Assembly (NCBI GenBank): GCA_023402505.1
Contig: JAEYGD010000203.1
Location: 1-26,368 of the forward strand
Source: Actinomycetes bacterium
GTDB lineage: Bacteria; Actinomycetota; Actinomycetes; Mycobacteriales; Micromonosporaceae
Direction: 5' to 3'
DNA length: 26,368 nt
The notes beneath the pieces are model-generated. The model had not been told where the DNA came from and ran no database searches. It worked only from the letters and a program-made list of their open reading frames with translations. Below are positions 20,451-26,368 of this stretch, in pieces. Made by a program: the position numbers and the translations under genes. How positions within the stretch are numbered: the stretch's first letter is position 1; every line of letters begins with the position of its first letter.

Positions 20451-20544
20451 GGTCTTTCCTCCTGGGGCCGCGGACCGGGAGGTCGCGGGTACGACTTCCG
20501 GCGGGACCTACCCGGTGGCGTCGCGGCTACACCCGCCGGAGGGG

Positions 20545-20958
20545 TCAGCTCGGGGTCTGCACGATGTCGATCATCCACTGGATGCCGAACGGGTCGACGA
20601 GCATGCCGTACTCGTCGCCCCACAGCTGCTTCTCCAGCGGCATGACCACGGTGCCGCCGGTGGCGAGCTTCTCCCAGTAGCCGCGCAACTCGTCGGCGTC
20701 GTCGCCGCTGAGGCTGACCGAGATGTTGGTGCCGGGCTGGTGCTCCATGCCGGGCGCCATGTCGGAGGCCATCAGGGTCAGGCCGCCCGGAGAGCGCAGC
20801 ATGGCGTGCATGACCTTGTCGGCGATCGCCGGGTCGGTCTCGCCGTACTCGCCGAAGGTGGCGATCGTCAGGTCACCGCCGAAGACCGAGTGGTAGAACC
20901 CCATCGCCTCGCGGGCGTTGCCGGGGAAGTTGACGTACGGGTTGAGCTGGGTGTGCAC
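20545..20958 (-). CDS. VOC-family (PhnB/glyoxalase-like) protein
   Basis: A 137-residue VOC protein of the PhnB/3-demethylubiquinone-methyltransferase-like type. Segments are LNPYVNFPGNAREAMGFYHSVFGGDL, VMHAMLRSPGGLTLMASDMAPG, NISVSLSGDDADELRGYWEKLATGGTVVMPLEKQLWGDEYGMLVDPFGIQWMI. No metal triad of true glyoxalase I is evident, so the activity is unknown. GTG at 20958 is preceded by GGAGG 5 bp upstream; the longer reading to 21072 runs into the amidase terminator and is rejected. Confidence 0.87.
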   Translation of the reverse strand: MHTQLNPYVNFPGNAREAMGFYHSVFGGDLTIATFGEYGETDPAIADKVMHAMLRSPGGLTLMASDMAPGMEHQPGTNISVSLSGDDADELRGYWEKLATGGTVVMPLEKQLWGDEYGMLVDPFGIQWMIDIVQTPS

Positions 20959-21038
20959 CGCGCCTCCTTGGTCGGCCGCCGCGCCGTCGAGCGTAGCGGG
21001 TGGCAGGTTGACCAACGAGGCGCGCGGACGCGGGTTCC

Positions 21039-21072
21039 GTGCGGGGGACGGTGGTGTTGCCGTCCCCCGCAC
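21039..21072 (-). terminator. Terminator hairpin after the amidase gene
   Basis: GTGCGGGGGACGG (21039-21051) and CCGTCCCCCGCAC (21060-21072) are perfect 13-bp arms around an 8-nt loop, 8 bp after the amidase stop on the minus strand. There is no T-tract. This is the clearest stem-loop in the window. Confidence 0.8.
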
Positions 21073-21079
21073 CGGTGGC

Positions 21080-22213
21080 TCAGTGGTGCCGGAAGGACTG
21101 CCGGACGACGCCGCCGACCAGGACGCACCAGGTGCTGGTGCTGACCTTTCCGTTGCGGGGCAGCCCGTGCAGGGCCTGCAGGTCCTTGACGGCGCGGCGG
21201 GTGGCGTGGTCGTACGTGCCGGTGACGGTGACCTCGTCGTACCCCTTGGCGTTGAGGATGAACTGGACCGCGGTGACCGGCAGGCCGCTGGCGTGCTGGT
21301 CCAGCTCGGGCGCCAGGGTCTCCCAGGTGCCGGTGGTGAGGGTGGCGTCGACGTCGACCGGGAGGCCGTTGCGGGCCTGCCAGTCCTGTACGGCGGCGAC
21401 GGTGGCGGCGTCGAACACGCTGCTGGGGGTCACCGCGTAGCCGTGGTGGGCGAGCAGGTACTGCGCGACCCGCACCGACGGCGAGCCGACGAACCGCCAT
21501 ACGTCGGGCCAGCGGCGGGCGGGCACGTCGGCCGGGTCGGTGCCGAGCGCGGCGAAGACCCGGCGGCGCAGCATCGGGAACTGCCGGTAGAAGGCGGCGC
21601 CCGGGCAGAGCGTGTTTCGGAAGTCCCAGTGGCCGAAGATGTCGTGGGCGTGCAGCCCGTACTGGCGGCAGATGGTCGTGCAGAGCCTGACCAGGGAGTC
21701 GAGCAGCGCCTCGGGCGGGGTCTCGGTGACGTACGTGCCCTCGTTCTCGATGCCGATGGAGCGGGTGTTCTCGCCCGGGCAGTGCGCGGAGACCATCTGC
21801 CGGTCGCCGGCCTGCAGGCGCTCCAGGCTGCCCCGGCGTCCCTCCAGGACGTACCCGCCGCGGCTGACGGTGAAGTGCTGGCCGGTGTCGGACCAGCCGT
21901 TGCCGTCGACGTGCAGGTTCTGGCAGTCGCGGGCGAGCTTGATCGCCTGCGCCTCGGAGTAGTCGGTGACGTTCGGGAAGGCCATGTGGTGCACGATGAT
22001 CTTGTTGGTCGGCACCGTGCTGACGGCCAGCGGGTCCTTCGGCGGGCGGGCGCCCCACTCGTCGCAGCTGTAGATCCAGTCCAGGTCGGCGCCCGGATCG
22101 GCGTGCGCGGCTGAGGGGCGGGCGAGTTCGGTGCCGACCACCGCGACGGTGGCGGCGCCGAGGCCGGCCCGCAGCAGGGTACGGCGGTCCAGCTCGCTCT
22201 GCTCGACGTGCAT
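21080..22213 (-). CDS. Tat-exported peptidoglycan amidase with peptidoglycan-binding repeats
   Basis: A 377-residue secreted N-acetylmuramoyl-L-alanine amidase of the PGRP/Amidase_2 type. The leader DRRTLLRAGLGAATVAVVG has the twin arginine of Tat export; the mature protein begins near residue 37. Zinc ligands expected for the family appear in IIVHHMAF (His75 or 76), GHWDFRN (His195) and the TLCPG Cys203. The middle RSIGIENEGTYV and FGHWDFRNTLCPGAAFYRQFP are typical. Two C-terminal peptidoglycan-binding-like repeats follow (about 240-290 and 310-370; SVRVAQYLLAHHGY and TAVQFILNAKGYD). GGAGGA precedes the ATG. A strong hairpin follows the gene. It likely cleaves the cell wall or scavenges muropeptides. 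Confidence 0.93.
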   Translation of the reverse strand: MHVEQSELDRRTLLRAGLGAATVAVVGTELARPSAAHADPGADLDWIYSCDEWGARPPKDPLAVSTVPTNKIIVHHMAFPNVTDYSEAQAIKLARDCQNLHVDGNGWSDTGQHFTVSRGGYVLEGRRGSLERLQAGDRQMVSAHCPGENTRSIGIENEGTYVTETPPEALLDSLVRLCTTICRQYGLHAHDIFGHWDFRNTLCPGAAFYRQFPMLRRRVFAALGTDPADVPARRWPDVWRFVGSPSVRVAQYLLAHHGYAVTPSSVFDAATVAAVQDWQARNGLPVDVDATLTTGTWETLAPELDQHASGLPVTAVQFILNAKGYDEVTVTGTYDHATRRAVKDLQALHGLPRNGKVSTSTWCVLVGGVVRQSFRHH

Positions 22214-22476
22214 GGAATCTCCTCCGCGCCCGGTTCGCGGGAATCGGGATGAGCCGCGTGAAAACCAGCTCCATTGACCGGGCGTGAAGTGGAGAATATT
22301 GCCAACACGGGCGGGGCGCCAGGGCCGACGTCGATCGACGGACGGCTCCTACCACCCCGCCGGGCGTCGCGGGCCGGTTTGTCGATAGCGCCACCGACCC
22401 GGCCACCGACGGTCGCACGATGGCCGTACGACCGTCGCCACGCCCGGTGCCGGCGGTGCGGTCCCGGGGGTGGCAG
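22214..22476. other. Divergent intergenic region between amidase and acyl-CoA ligase
   Basis: This 263-bp gap must hold promoters for the amidase (minus) and the ligase (plus). A perfect 12-bp palindrome CGTCGATCGACG is at 22329-22340, and a locally AT-richer patch (GGAGAATATTGCC) is near 22292-22304. No convincing -35/-10 pair was found. Confidence 0.45.
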
Positions 22477-24309
22477 GTGCAGGAGGTCGTCGAAGCGCCG
22501 CTCGACGTCGGCCCGGTGGTGCCGGGGCTGGCCGAGCGCGTGTTCACCAACGCCCGCGAGGCCCCGCAGGCGGTGCAGTTCGTGCGTCCCGCGCCGGTGT
22601 CGCGGGCGTGGCCGGCACGACGTTCGGTACGCGGCGGCGACGTGCCGGTGACCTGCGAGCAGTTCCGCGACGACGTCCTGAGCCTCGGCCGCGGGTTCCT
22701 CGCGGCCGGCGTCGGCCACGGCGACCGGGTCGGGCTGATCAGCCGCACCCGGTACGAGTGGACGCTGGTCGACTACGCCCTGTGGGCCATCGGGGCGGTG
22801 ACCGTGCCGATCTACGAGACCGCCAGCCCGGACCAGGTCGAGTGGATCCTCGCCGACGCGGGCGTGGTGGGCTGCGTGGTGGAGACGCCCGGGCAGGCCG
22901 AACTCGTCGGTAGCCTGCGACCGGGCCTGCCGGCGCTGCGCGAGGTCTGGCAGCTCGACGCCGGTGATCTGATCGCCCTGGCCGGCCGGGGACGTGCGGT
23001 CGACGCCGAGCGGTTCGACGCGCGCCGCGGGCAGGTGACCGGCGGTGACCCGGCCACGATCGTCTACACCAGCGGCACGACCGGCCGCCCGAAGGGCTGC
23101 GTCCTGACGCACCGCTCCGTCCACTGCGACGTGACCGCCGCCGTGGCCGTGCTGCCGCAACTGCTGCACCCCGGCGCGACCACGGTGCTGTTCCTGCCGC
23201 TGGCCCACGCGTTCGCCCGGCTGATCCAGGTGGGCATGGTGCAGACCCGGGCGACCATGGTGCACAGCGCCGACATCGGAGCCGTGATGGACCAGTTGCG
23301 CCGGCACCGGCCGACGTTCGTCCTGGCGGTCCCACGGGTCTTCGAGAAGATGTACAACCGGGCCCGCCAGAAGGCCGAGGACGGGCACCGGGGCCGGCTG
23401 TTCGCCCTCGTCGAACGGGTCGCCATCCGCTACAGCCGGGCCCTCGACACGGCCGGCGGGCCGAACGTGGCGCTGCGGCTGGCCCGGTGGCTGTGCGACC
23501 TGCTGGTGTACCGGAAGCTGCGCGCCGCGCTCGGCGGGCGGTGCGAAACGGCGATCGTCGGCGGGGCGCCCCTGGGCGAGCGGCTGGGCCACTTCTTCCG
23601 CGGCGCCGGCCTGCTGGTGCTGGAGGGGTACGGCCTGACCGAGACCTCGCCCGCGCTGACGGTCAACACACCGACCGCGCAACGGATCGGGACGGTCGGC
23701 CGGCCGCTGCCCGGCGTGCAGATCCGCATCGCCGACGACGGGGAGATCCTCGCGCACGGGGACGTGGTGTTCCCCGGCTACTGGAACAACCCGGAAGCAA
23801 CCCGGGCGACGTTCACCCCGGACGGGTGGCTGCGCACCGGCGACCTCGGCAGCGTCGACCCGGACGGCTTCCTGCGGATCACCGGCCGCACCAAGGAGAT
23901 CATCGTCACCGCCGCCGGCATGAACCTCGCGCCCGCGCCGGTCGAGGAGGCGATCCGCGCCCATCCGCTGGTCAGCCAGTGCATGCTGGTCGGCAACGAC
24001 CGCCCGTACGTCGCCGCGCTGGTCACCGTGGACCCGGCCGCCCTCGCCCGGTGGCGGTCGGCGCACGGCCGGCCGGACGCCGACATCGCCGACCTGCGCG
24101 ACGACCCCCGGCTGCGCGGCGAGATCCAGGCGGCCGTCGACCGGGCGAACGCCACGGTGTCGCGAGCCGAGCAGGTGAAGACGTTCACCATCCTGCCCCG
24201 GGACTTCACCGAGGCCGACGGTGAACTCACCCCCACCCTGAAGATCAAGCGAGAGGTGGTCCAGGAGCACTTCGCCGGCGACGTCGAGGCTCTCTACCGC
24301 GGCCACTGA
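22477..24309 (+). CDS. Long-chain fatty-acid-CoA ligase (AMP-forming)
   Basis: A 610-residue member of the adenylate-forming family, which activates a fatty acid with ATP and transfers it to CoA. Motifs in order: the phosphate loop YTSGTTGRPKG (197-207), LPLAHAFAR, VPRVFEKMYN, GYGLTETSP (384-392), the GWLRTGD (450-466) and GRTKEIIVT segments, and the C-terminal lysine region TPTLKIKR. The usual GGKN before NxAP is AGMN here (480-483), an unusual change. GTG at 22477 was chosen because family proteins begin with the short QEVV-like segment; an ATG at 22420 adds 19 basic residues. The gene stands alone and converges with the WYL regulator gene. Confidence 0.93.
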   Translation: MQEVVEAPLDVGPVVPGLAERVFTNAREAPQAVQFVRPAPVSRAWPARRSVRGGDVPVTCEQFRDDVLSLGRGFLAAGVGHGDRVGLISRTRYEWTLVDYALWAIGAVTVPIYETASPDQVEWILADAGVVGCVVETPGQAELVGSLRPGLPALREVWQLDAGDLIALAGRGRAVDAERFDARRGQVTGGDPATIVYTSGTTGRPKGCVLTHRSVHCDVTAAVAVLPQLLHPGATTVLFLPLAHAFARLIQVGMVQTRATMVHSADIGAVMDQLRRHRPTFVLAVPRVFEKMYNRARQKAEDGHRGRLFALVERVAIRYSRALDTAGGPNVALRLARWLCDLLVYRKLRAALGGRCETAIVGGAPLGERLGHFFRGAGLLVLEGYGLTETSPALTVNTPTAQRIGTVGRPLPGVQIRIADDGEILAHGDVVFPGYWNNPEATRATFTPDGWLRTGDLGSVDPDGFLRITGRTKEIIVTAAGMNLAPAPVEEAIRAHPLVSQCMLVGNDRPYVAALVTVDPAALARWRSAHGRPDADIADLRDDPRLRGEIQAAVDRANATVSRAEQVKTFTILPRDFTEADGELTPTLKIKREVVQEHFAGDVEALYRGH

Positions 24310-24338
24310 CGCCGGCCGGCCGCGTGGTCGGGCGATGG

Positions 24339-25304
24339 TCAGGGTTCGCCGGGCGCGGCCATCGCGGCGAGGCGGCGGGCGAGCCGGGCGGCGGCCTCCC
24401 GCAGCTCCGGCGGCTCCAGCAACTCCGCCTCGAAGCCCAGCCGTGCCACGTGCACCGCCAGCCAGTCCGGGTCGTCCCCGCCGGCGACGAGCAGACACCA
24501 CCCGTCGCGGTCGTCCTCGACACGCGCCACCTGGGGCGGCACCAGCGCGCGGACCTGGTCGGGCGCGGCGCGCACCCGTACCCGCGCGACGTGCCGGTAC
24601 GGCGCCTCGGTCATCGACCGCTGCACGTAGGCGACCGGGTCCGGATGGTCCCGGGGCCGGAACCGCCAGGTCGTCGCCACCACGTCGCGCATCCGGTCCA
24701 GCCGGAAGGTCCGCCAGTCGTCGCGGTCGACGTCGCGCGCCATCAGGTACCAGCGCCGGCTGGTGGCGACCATCCGCACCGGTTCGGCGGTGCGCTCGCG
24801 CTCCCCGCCGTCGCGGCCGGCGTACCGGAACCGCACCCGCACGAGGTCGCGACAGGCCCGTGCGAGGGTGACGAGCAGCTCCGCGTCGATCTCGACGCCG
24901 GGGCCGACGAGGGTGTCGGTGGCGCCGTGCACGGCCCGCACCTCGGCGCGCAGCCGGGGCGGCATGACCTGGTCGAGCTTCGCGAGCGCCCGCAGCGCCG
25001 CCTCGCGCGCCCCGGTGACCGTGCCGCCCGACGCCAGCCGCAGGGAGACCGCGGTCGCGATCGCCTCCTCGTCGTCGAGCAGCAGCGGCGGCAGCCGGGT
25101 GCCCGCGCCGAGCCGGTAGCCGCCGCCGACACCCGCGGTGGCGTGCACCGGGTAGCCGAGCGCCCGCAGCCGCTCGACGTCGCGGCGCACCGAACGGTCG
25201 GTGACCCGCAACTCGGCGGCGAGTTCGGCGGCCGTCCAGGACGGCCGGCGCTGCAGCAGCGCCAGCAGCCGCAGCACCCGCTCGGTGGTCGTCTCGACAC
25301 TCAC
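24339..25304 (-). CDS. WYL-domain transcriptional regulator
   Basis: A 321-residue regulator with an N-terminal helix-turn-helix (TTTERVLRLLALLQRRPSWTAAELAAELRVTDRSVRRDVERL, about residues 4-45), a linker GVGGGYRLGAGTRLPPLLLDDEEA, and a WYL domain (about 145-230; RVRFRYAG, VRMVATSRRWYLMARDVDRDDWRTFRLDRM) that senses a ligand or nucleic acid. A WCX-like end follows. GTG at 25304 was preferred to the ATG at 25322, as the alternative adds six residues without family likeness. It is divergent from the DinB-family gene with an inverted repeat in the gap, so it likely controls that operon and itself. Confidence 0.92.
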   Translation of the reverse strand: MSVETTTERVLRLLALLQRRPSWTAAELAAELRVTDRSVRRDVERLRALGYPVHATAGVGGGYRLGAGTRLPPLLLDDEEAIATAVSLRLASGGTVTGAREAALRALAKLDQVMPPRLRAEVRAVHGATDTLVGPGVEIDAELLVTLARACRDLVRVRFRYAGRDGGERERTAEPVRMVATSRRWYLMARDVDRDDWRTFRLDRMRDVVATTWRFRPRDHPDPVAYVQRSMTEAPYRHVARVRVRAAPDQVRALVPPQVARVEDDRDGWCLLVAGGDDPDWLAVHVARLGFEAELLEPPELREAAARLARRLAAMAAPGEP

Positions 25305-25325
25305 CGACCGATCGTTGCACACATC

Positions 25326-25344
25326 GCGGACCGATCCTGTCCGC
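25326..25344. promoter_or_regulatory. Inverted repeat in the WYL/DinB-family divergent region
   Basis: GCGGAC (25326-25331) and GTCCGC (25339-25344) are perfect 6-bp arms around CGATCCT. The site lies 22 bp upstream of the WYL start and 22 bp upstream of the DinB-family start. It is a candidate operator for the regulator. Confidence 0.4.
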
Positions 25345-25365
25345 TATCCACGGGAGGCTGGGACC

Positions 25366-25938
25366 ATGACCGACCTGACCTGGAATCCGTTGCTCCGCGA
25401 CCAGATCGGCTGGCACTGGGCCAGCCAGCTGCGGAGCCGACTGGACGGGCTGACCGACGACGAGTACTTCTGGGAGCCGGCACCGGGCTGCTGGAGCGTA
25501 CGGCCGCGGGGCACCGGGAGCGCACCGGTGCAGGGCGGGGCCGGCACGATGACCATCGACTTCGCGATGCCGGAGCCCGATCCGCCGCCGTTGACGACGA
25601 TCGCCTGGCGGCTCGGGCACGTGATCGTCGGTGTGCTCGCGGTCCGCAACGCCGCCCACTTCGGTCGCGCGCCCACCGACTACCAGTCCTTCGAGTACGC
25701 CCCGACCGCGAAGGCGGCGCTGGACCAGCTCGACACCGAGTACGCCACCTGGCAGGCCGGCGTCGAGTCGCTCGGCGAGACCGGCCTCGTCCGCCCCTGC
25801 GGGCCGTCCGAGGCACCGTACGGCGAGCGGCCGCTGGCCGCGCTGGTGCTGCACATCAACCGCGAACTGATCCACCATCTGGCCGAGGTCTGCCTGCTCC
25901 GCGACCTCTACCGGCACACCCGACGGGAGACGAGCTGA
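25366..25938 (+). CDS. DinB-superfamily protein (not DNA polymerase IV)
   Basis: A 190-residue four-helix-bundle protein of the DinB/YfiT group, which are metal-dependent thiol-transferase-like or stress proteins and unrelated to polymerase DinB. Visible helices: LLRDQIGWHWASQLRSRLDGLTDDEYFWEP, TTIAWRLGHVIVGVLAVRNA, then the end LVLHINRELIHHLAEVCLLRDLY with histidines that could complete a metal site with the early His. ATG at 25366 has GGGAGG upstream. It is the first gene of an operon with a VOC gene, divergent from a WYL regulator. This three-gene arrangement is often seen, with the regulator switching the pair. Confidence 0.88.
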   Translation: MTDLTWNPLLRDQIGWHWASQLRSRLDGLTDDEYFWEPAPGCWSVRPRGTGSAPVQGGAGTMTIDFAMPEPDPPPLTTIAWRLGHVIVGVLAVRNAAHFGRAPTDYQSFEYAPTAKAALDQLDTEYATWQAGVESLGETGLVRPCGPSEAPYGERPLAALVLHINRELIHHLAEVCLLRDLYRHTRRETS

Positions 25939-25939
25939 C

Positions 25940-26368
25940 ATGCCACGCGACATCCAGGTGACCTTCGACTGCGCCGACCCCGCCGAGCTGGCGGCGTTCT
26001 GGGCCGAGGCCCTCGGCTACCAGGTGCAGGGGCCGCCGCCGGGCTTCGGGTCGTGGGAGCAGGCGTTGGCGGCGATGGGCGTGCCACCGGAGAACCGCAA
26101 CGACGCCTCCGCCCTGGTCGACCCCGAGGGCGAGCGGCCACGGCTGTTCTTCCACCGGGTGCCGGAGGGCAAGCGGGCCAAGAACCGCGTACACCTGGAC
26201 GTGCGGGCCGCGCCCGGCCTGGAGGGTGACGCGCGGATGGCGGCCCTGGAGGCGGAGGCCGAGCGCCTGGTCGCGCACGGCGCGACCCGGCTGCGGCGCC
26301 ACGAACCGGCGCCGCCGCTCGGCGCCGGTCACATCGTGCTGGCCGACCCCGAGGGCAACGAGTTCTGC
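25940..26368 (+). CDS. VOC-family (glyoxalase-like) protein, 3' end missing
   Basis: A frame with ATG at 25940, one base after the stop of the DinB-family gene, and no stop before the window ends (143 codons). It reads IQVTFDCADPAELAAFWAEALGYQVQ, then NRNDASALVDPEGERPRLFFHRVPEGKRAKNRVHLDVRA and GHIVLADPEGNEFC, typical of glyoxalase-like VOC proteins with the first half and second half of the fold. No distinctive catalytic triad is seen. It is presumed cotranscribed with the DinB-family gene. Confidence 0.88.
   Translation, partial: MPRDIQVTFDCADPAELAAFWAEALGYQVQGPPPGFGSWEQALAAMGVPPENRNDASALVDPEGERPRLFFHRVPEGKRAKNRVHLDVRAAPGLEGDARMAALEAEAERLVAHGATRLRRHEPAPPLGAGHIVLADPEGNEFC

Noticed and set aside
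22329..22340. Palindrome CGTCGATCGACG as an operator
   Set aside because: Short GC-rich palindromes of this kind are frequent in this genome, and no second copy or partner regulator was found.
21430..25953. A 1507-codon open frame on the minus strand
   Set aside because: It lies antisense to the acyl-CoA ligase and the DinB-family gene, and overlaps the WYL and amidase genes in another frame. Long antisense frames are common at this GC content, and the product is low-complexity with many Arg, Pro and Gly.

Overview
The window looks like a chromosomal segment of a high-GC actinobacterium, most likely in or near Micromonosporaceae. The reasons are the very strong G/C bias at third codon positions, frequent GTG starts and 4-bp ATGA/GTGA gene overlaps, an actinobacterial QcrC/QcrA pair, an IdeR/DmdR-type iron box, and relatives of F420-dependent NADP reductase. 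This placement is inference from gene content; no rRNA or other phylogenetic marker is present. No tRNA, rRNA, CRISPR array, insertion sequence or phage gene was recognised.

Layout. (1) 1-2823 (+): the end of a sugar-acid utilisation operon with a truncated membrane protein, a DUF6807/PmoA-like protein, a PfkB-family (KDG-type) kinase and a KDPG-type aldolase, all joined by 4-bp overlaps. (2) 2862-4234: a divergent siderophore pair (IucB-like acetyltransferase and siderophore-interacting flavoprotein) sharing an iron box. (3) 4238-8548: membrane and stress genes. These are a DUF421 protein, a MarR regulator coupled to a STAS+HATPase fusion, a DUF2254 membrane protein, a channel-like protein without a canonical potassium filter, and a BON protein. 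(4) 8575-10448 (-): qcrC-qcrA without qcrB or ctaE, then a DUF1330 protein. (5) 10992-14237: small genes including an acidic 56-aa protein, a DUF1622 protein with a membrane partner, a lipoprotein, a 16-cysteine copper-storage protein, and two STAS proteins. (6) 14410-16030 (-): a Yellow/royal-jelly-family protein, a probable broken gene, and a small cysteine-containing protein. (7) 16031-16902: a repeat-rich non-coding stretch. (8) 16903-22213 (-): DNA polymerase IV with a SOS-box-like site, a glutamate-synthase-like flavoprotein, an F420/NADP-reductase-like protein, a VOC protein, and a Tat-exported peptidoglycan amidase. (9) 22477-26368: a long-chain acyl-CoA ligase, then a WYL regulator divergent from a DinB-family/VOC operon that runs off the end.

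How the genes work together. The kinase and aldolase form the last two steps of 2-keto-3-deoxygluconate breakdown. The iron pair would be switched on when iron is scarce. Several proteins (STAS, STAS+HATPase, MarR) suggest partner-switching control of sigma factors, although no sigma factor is present.

The most unusual points are the orphan qcrCA pair, the channel lacking a TVGYG filter, the repeat-rich gap with a long inverted repeat and an eight-unit tandem repeat, and a GTCAC-type direct repeat with 11-bp phasing found in three intergenic regions. No complete new multi-gene system could be demonstrated from sequence alone.
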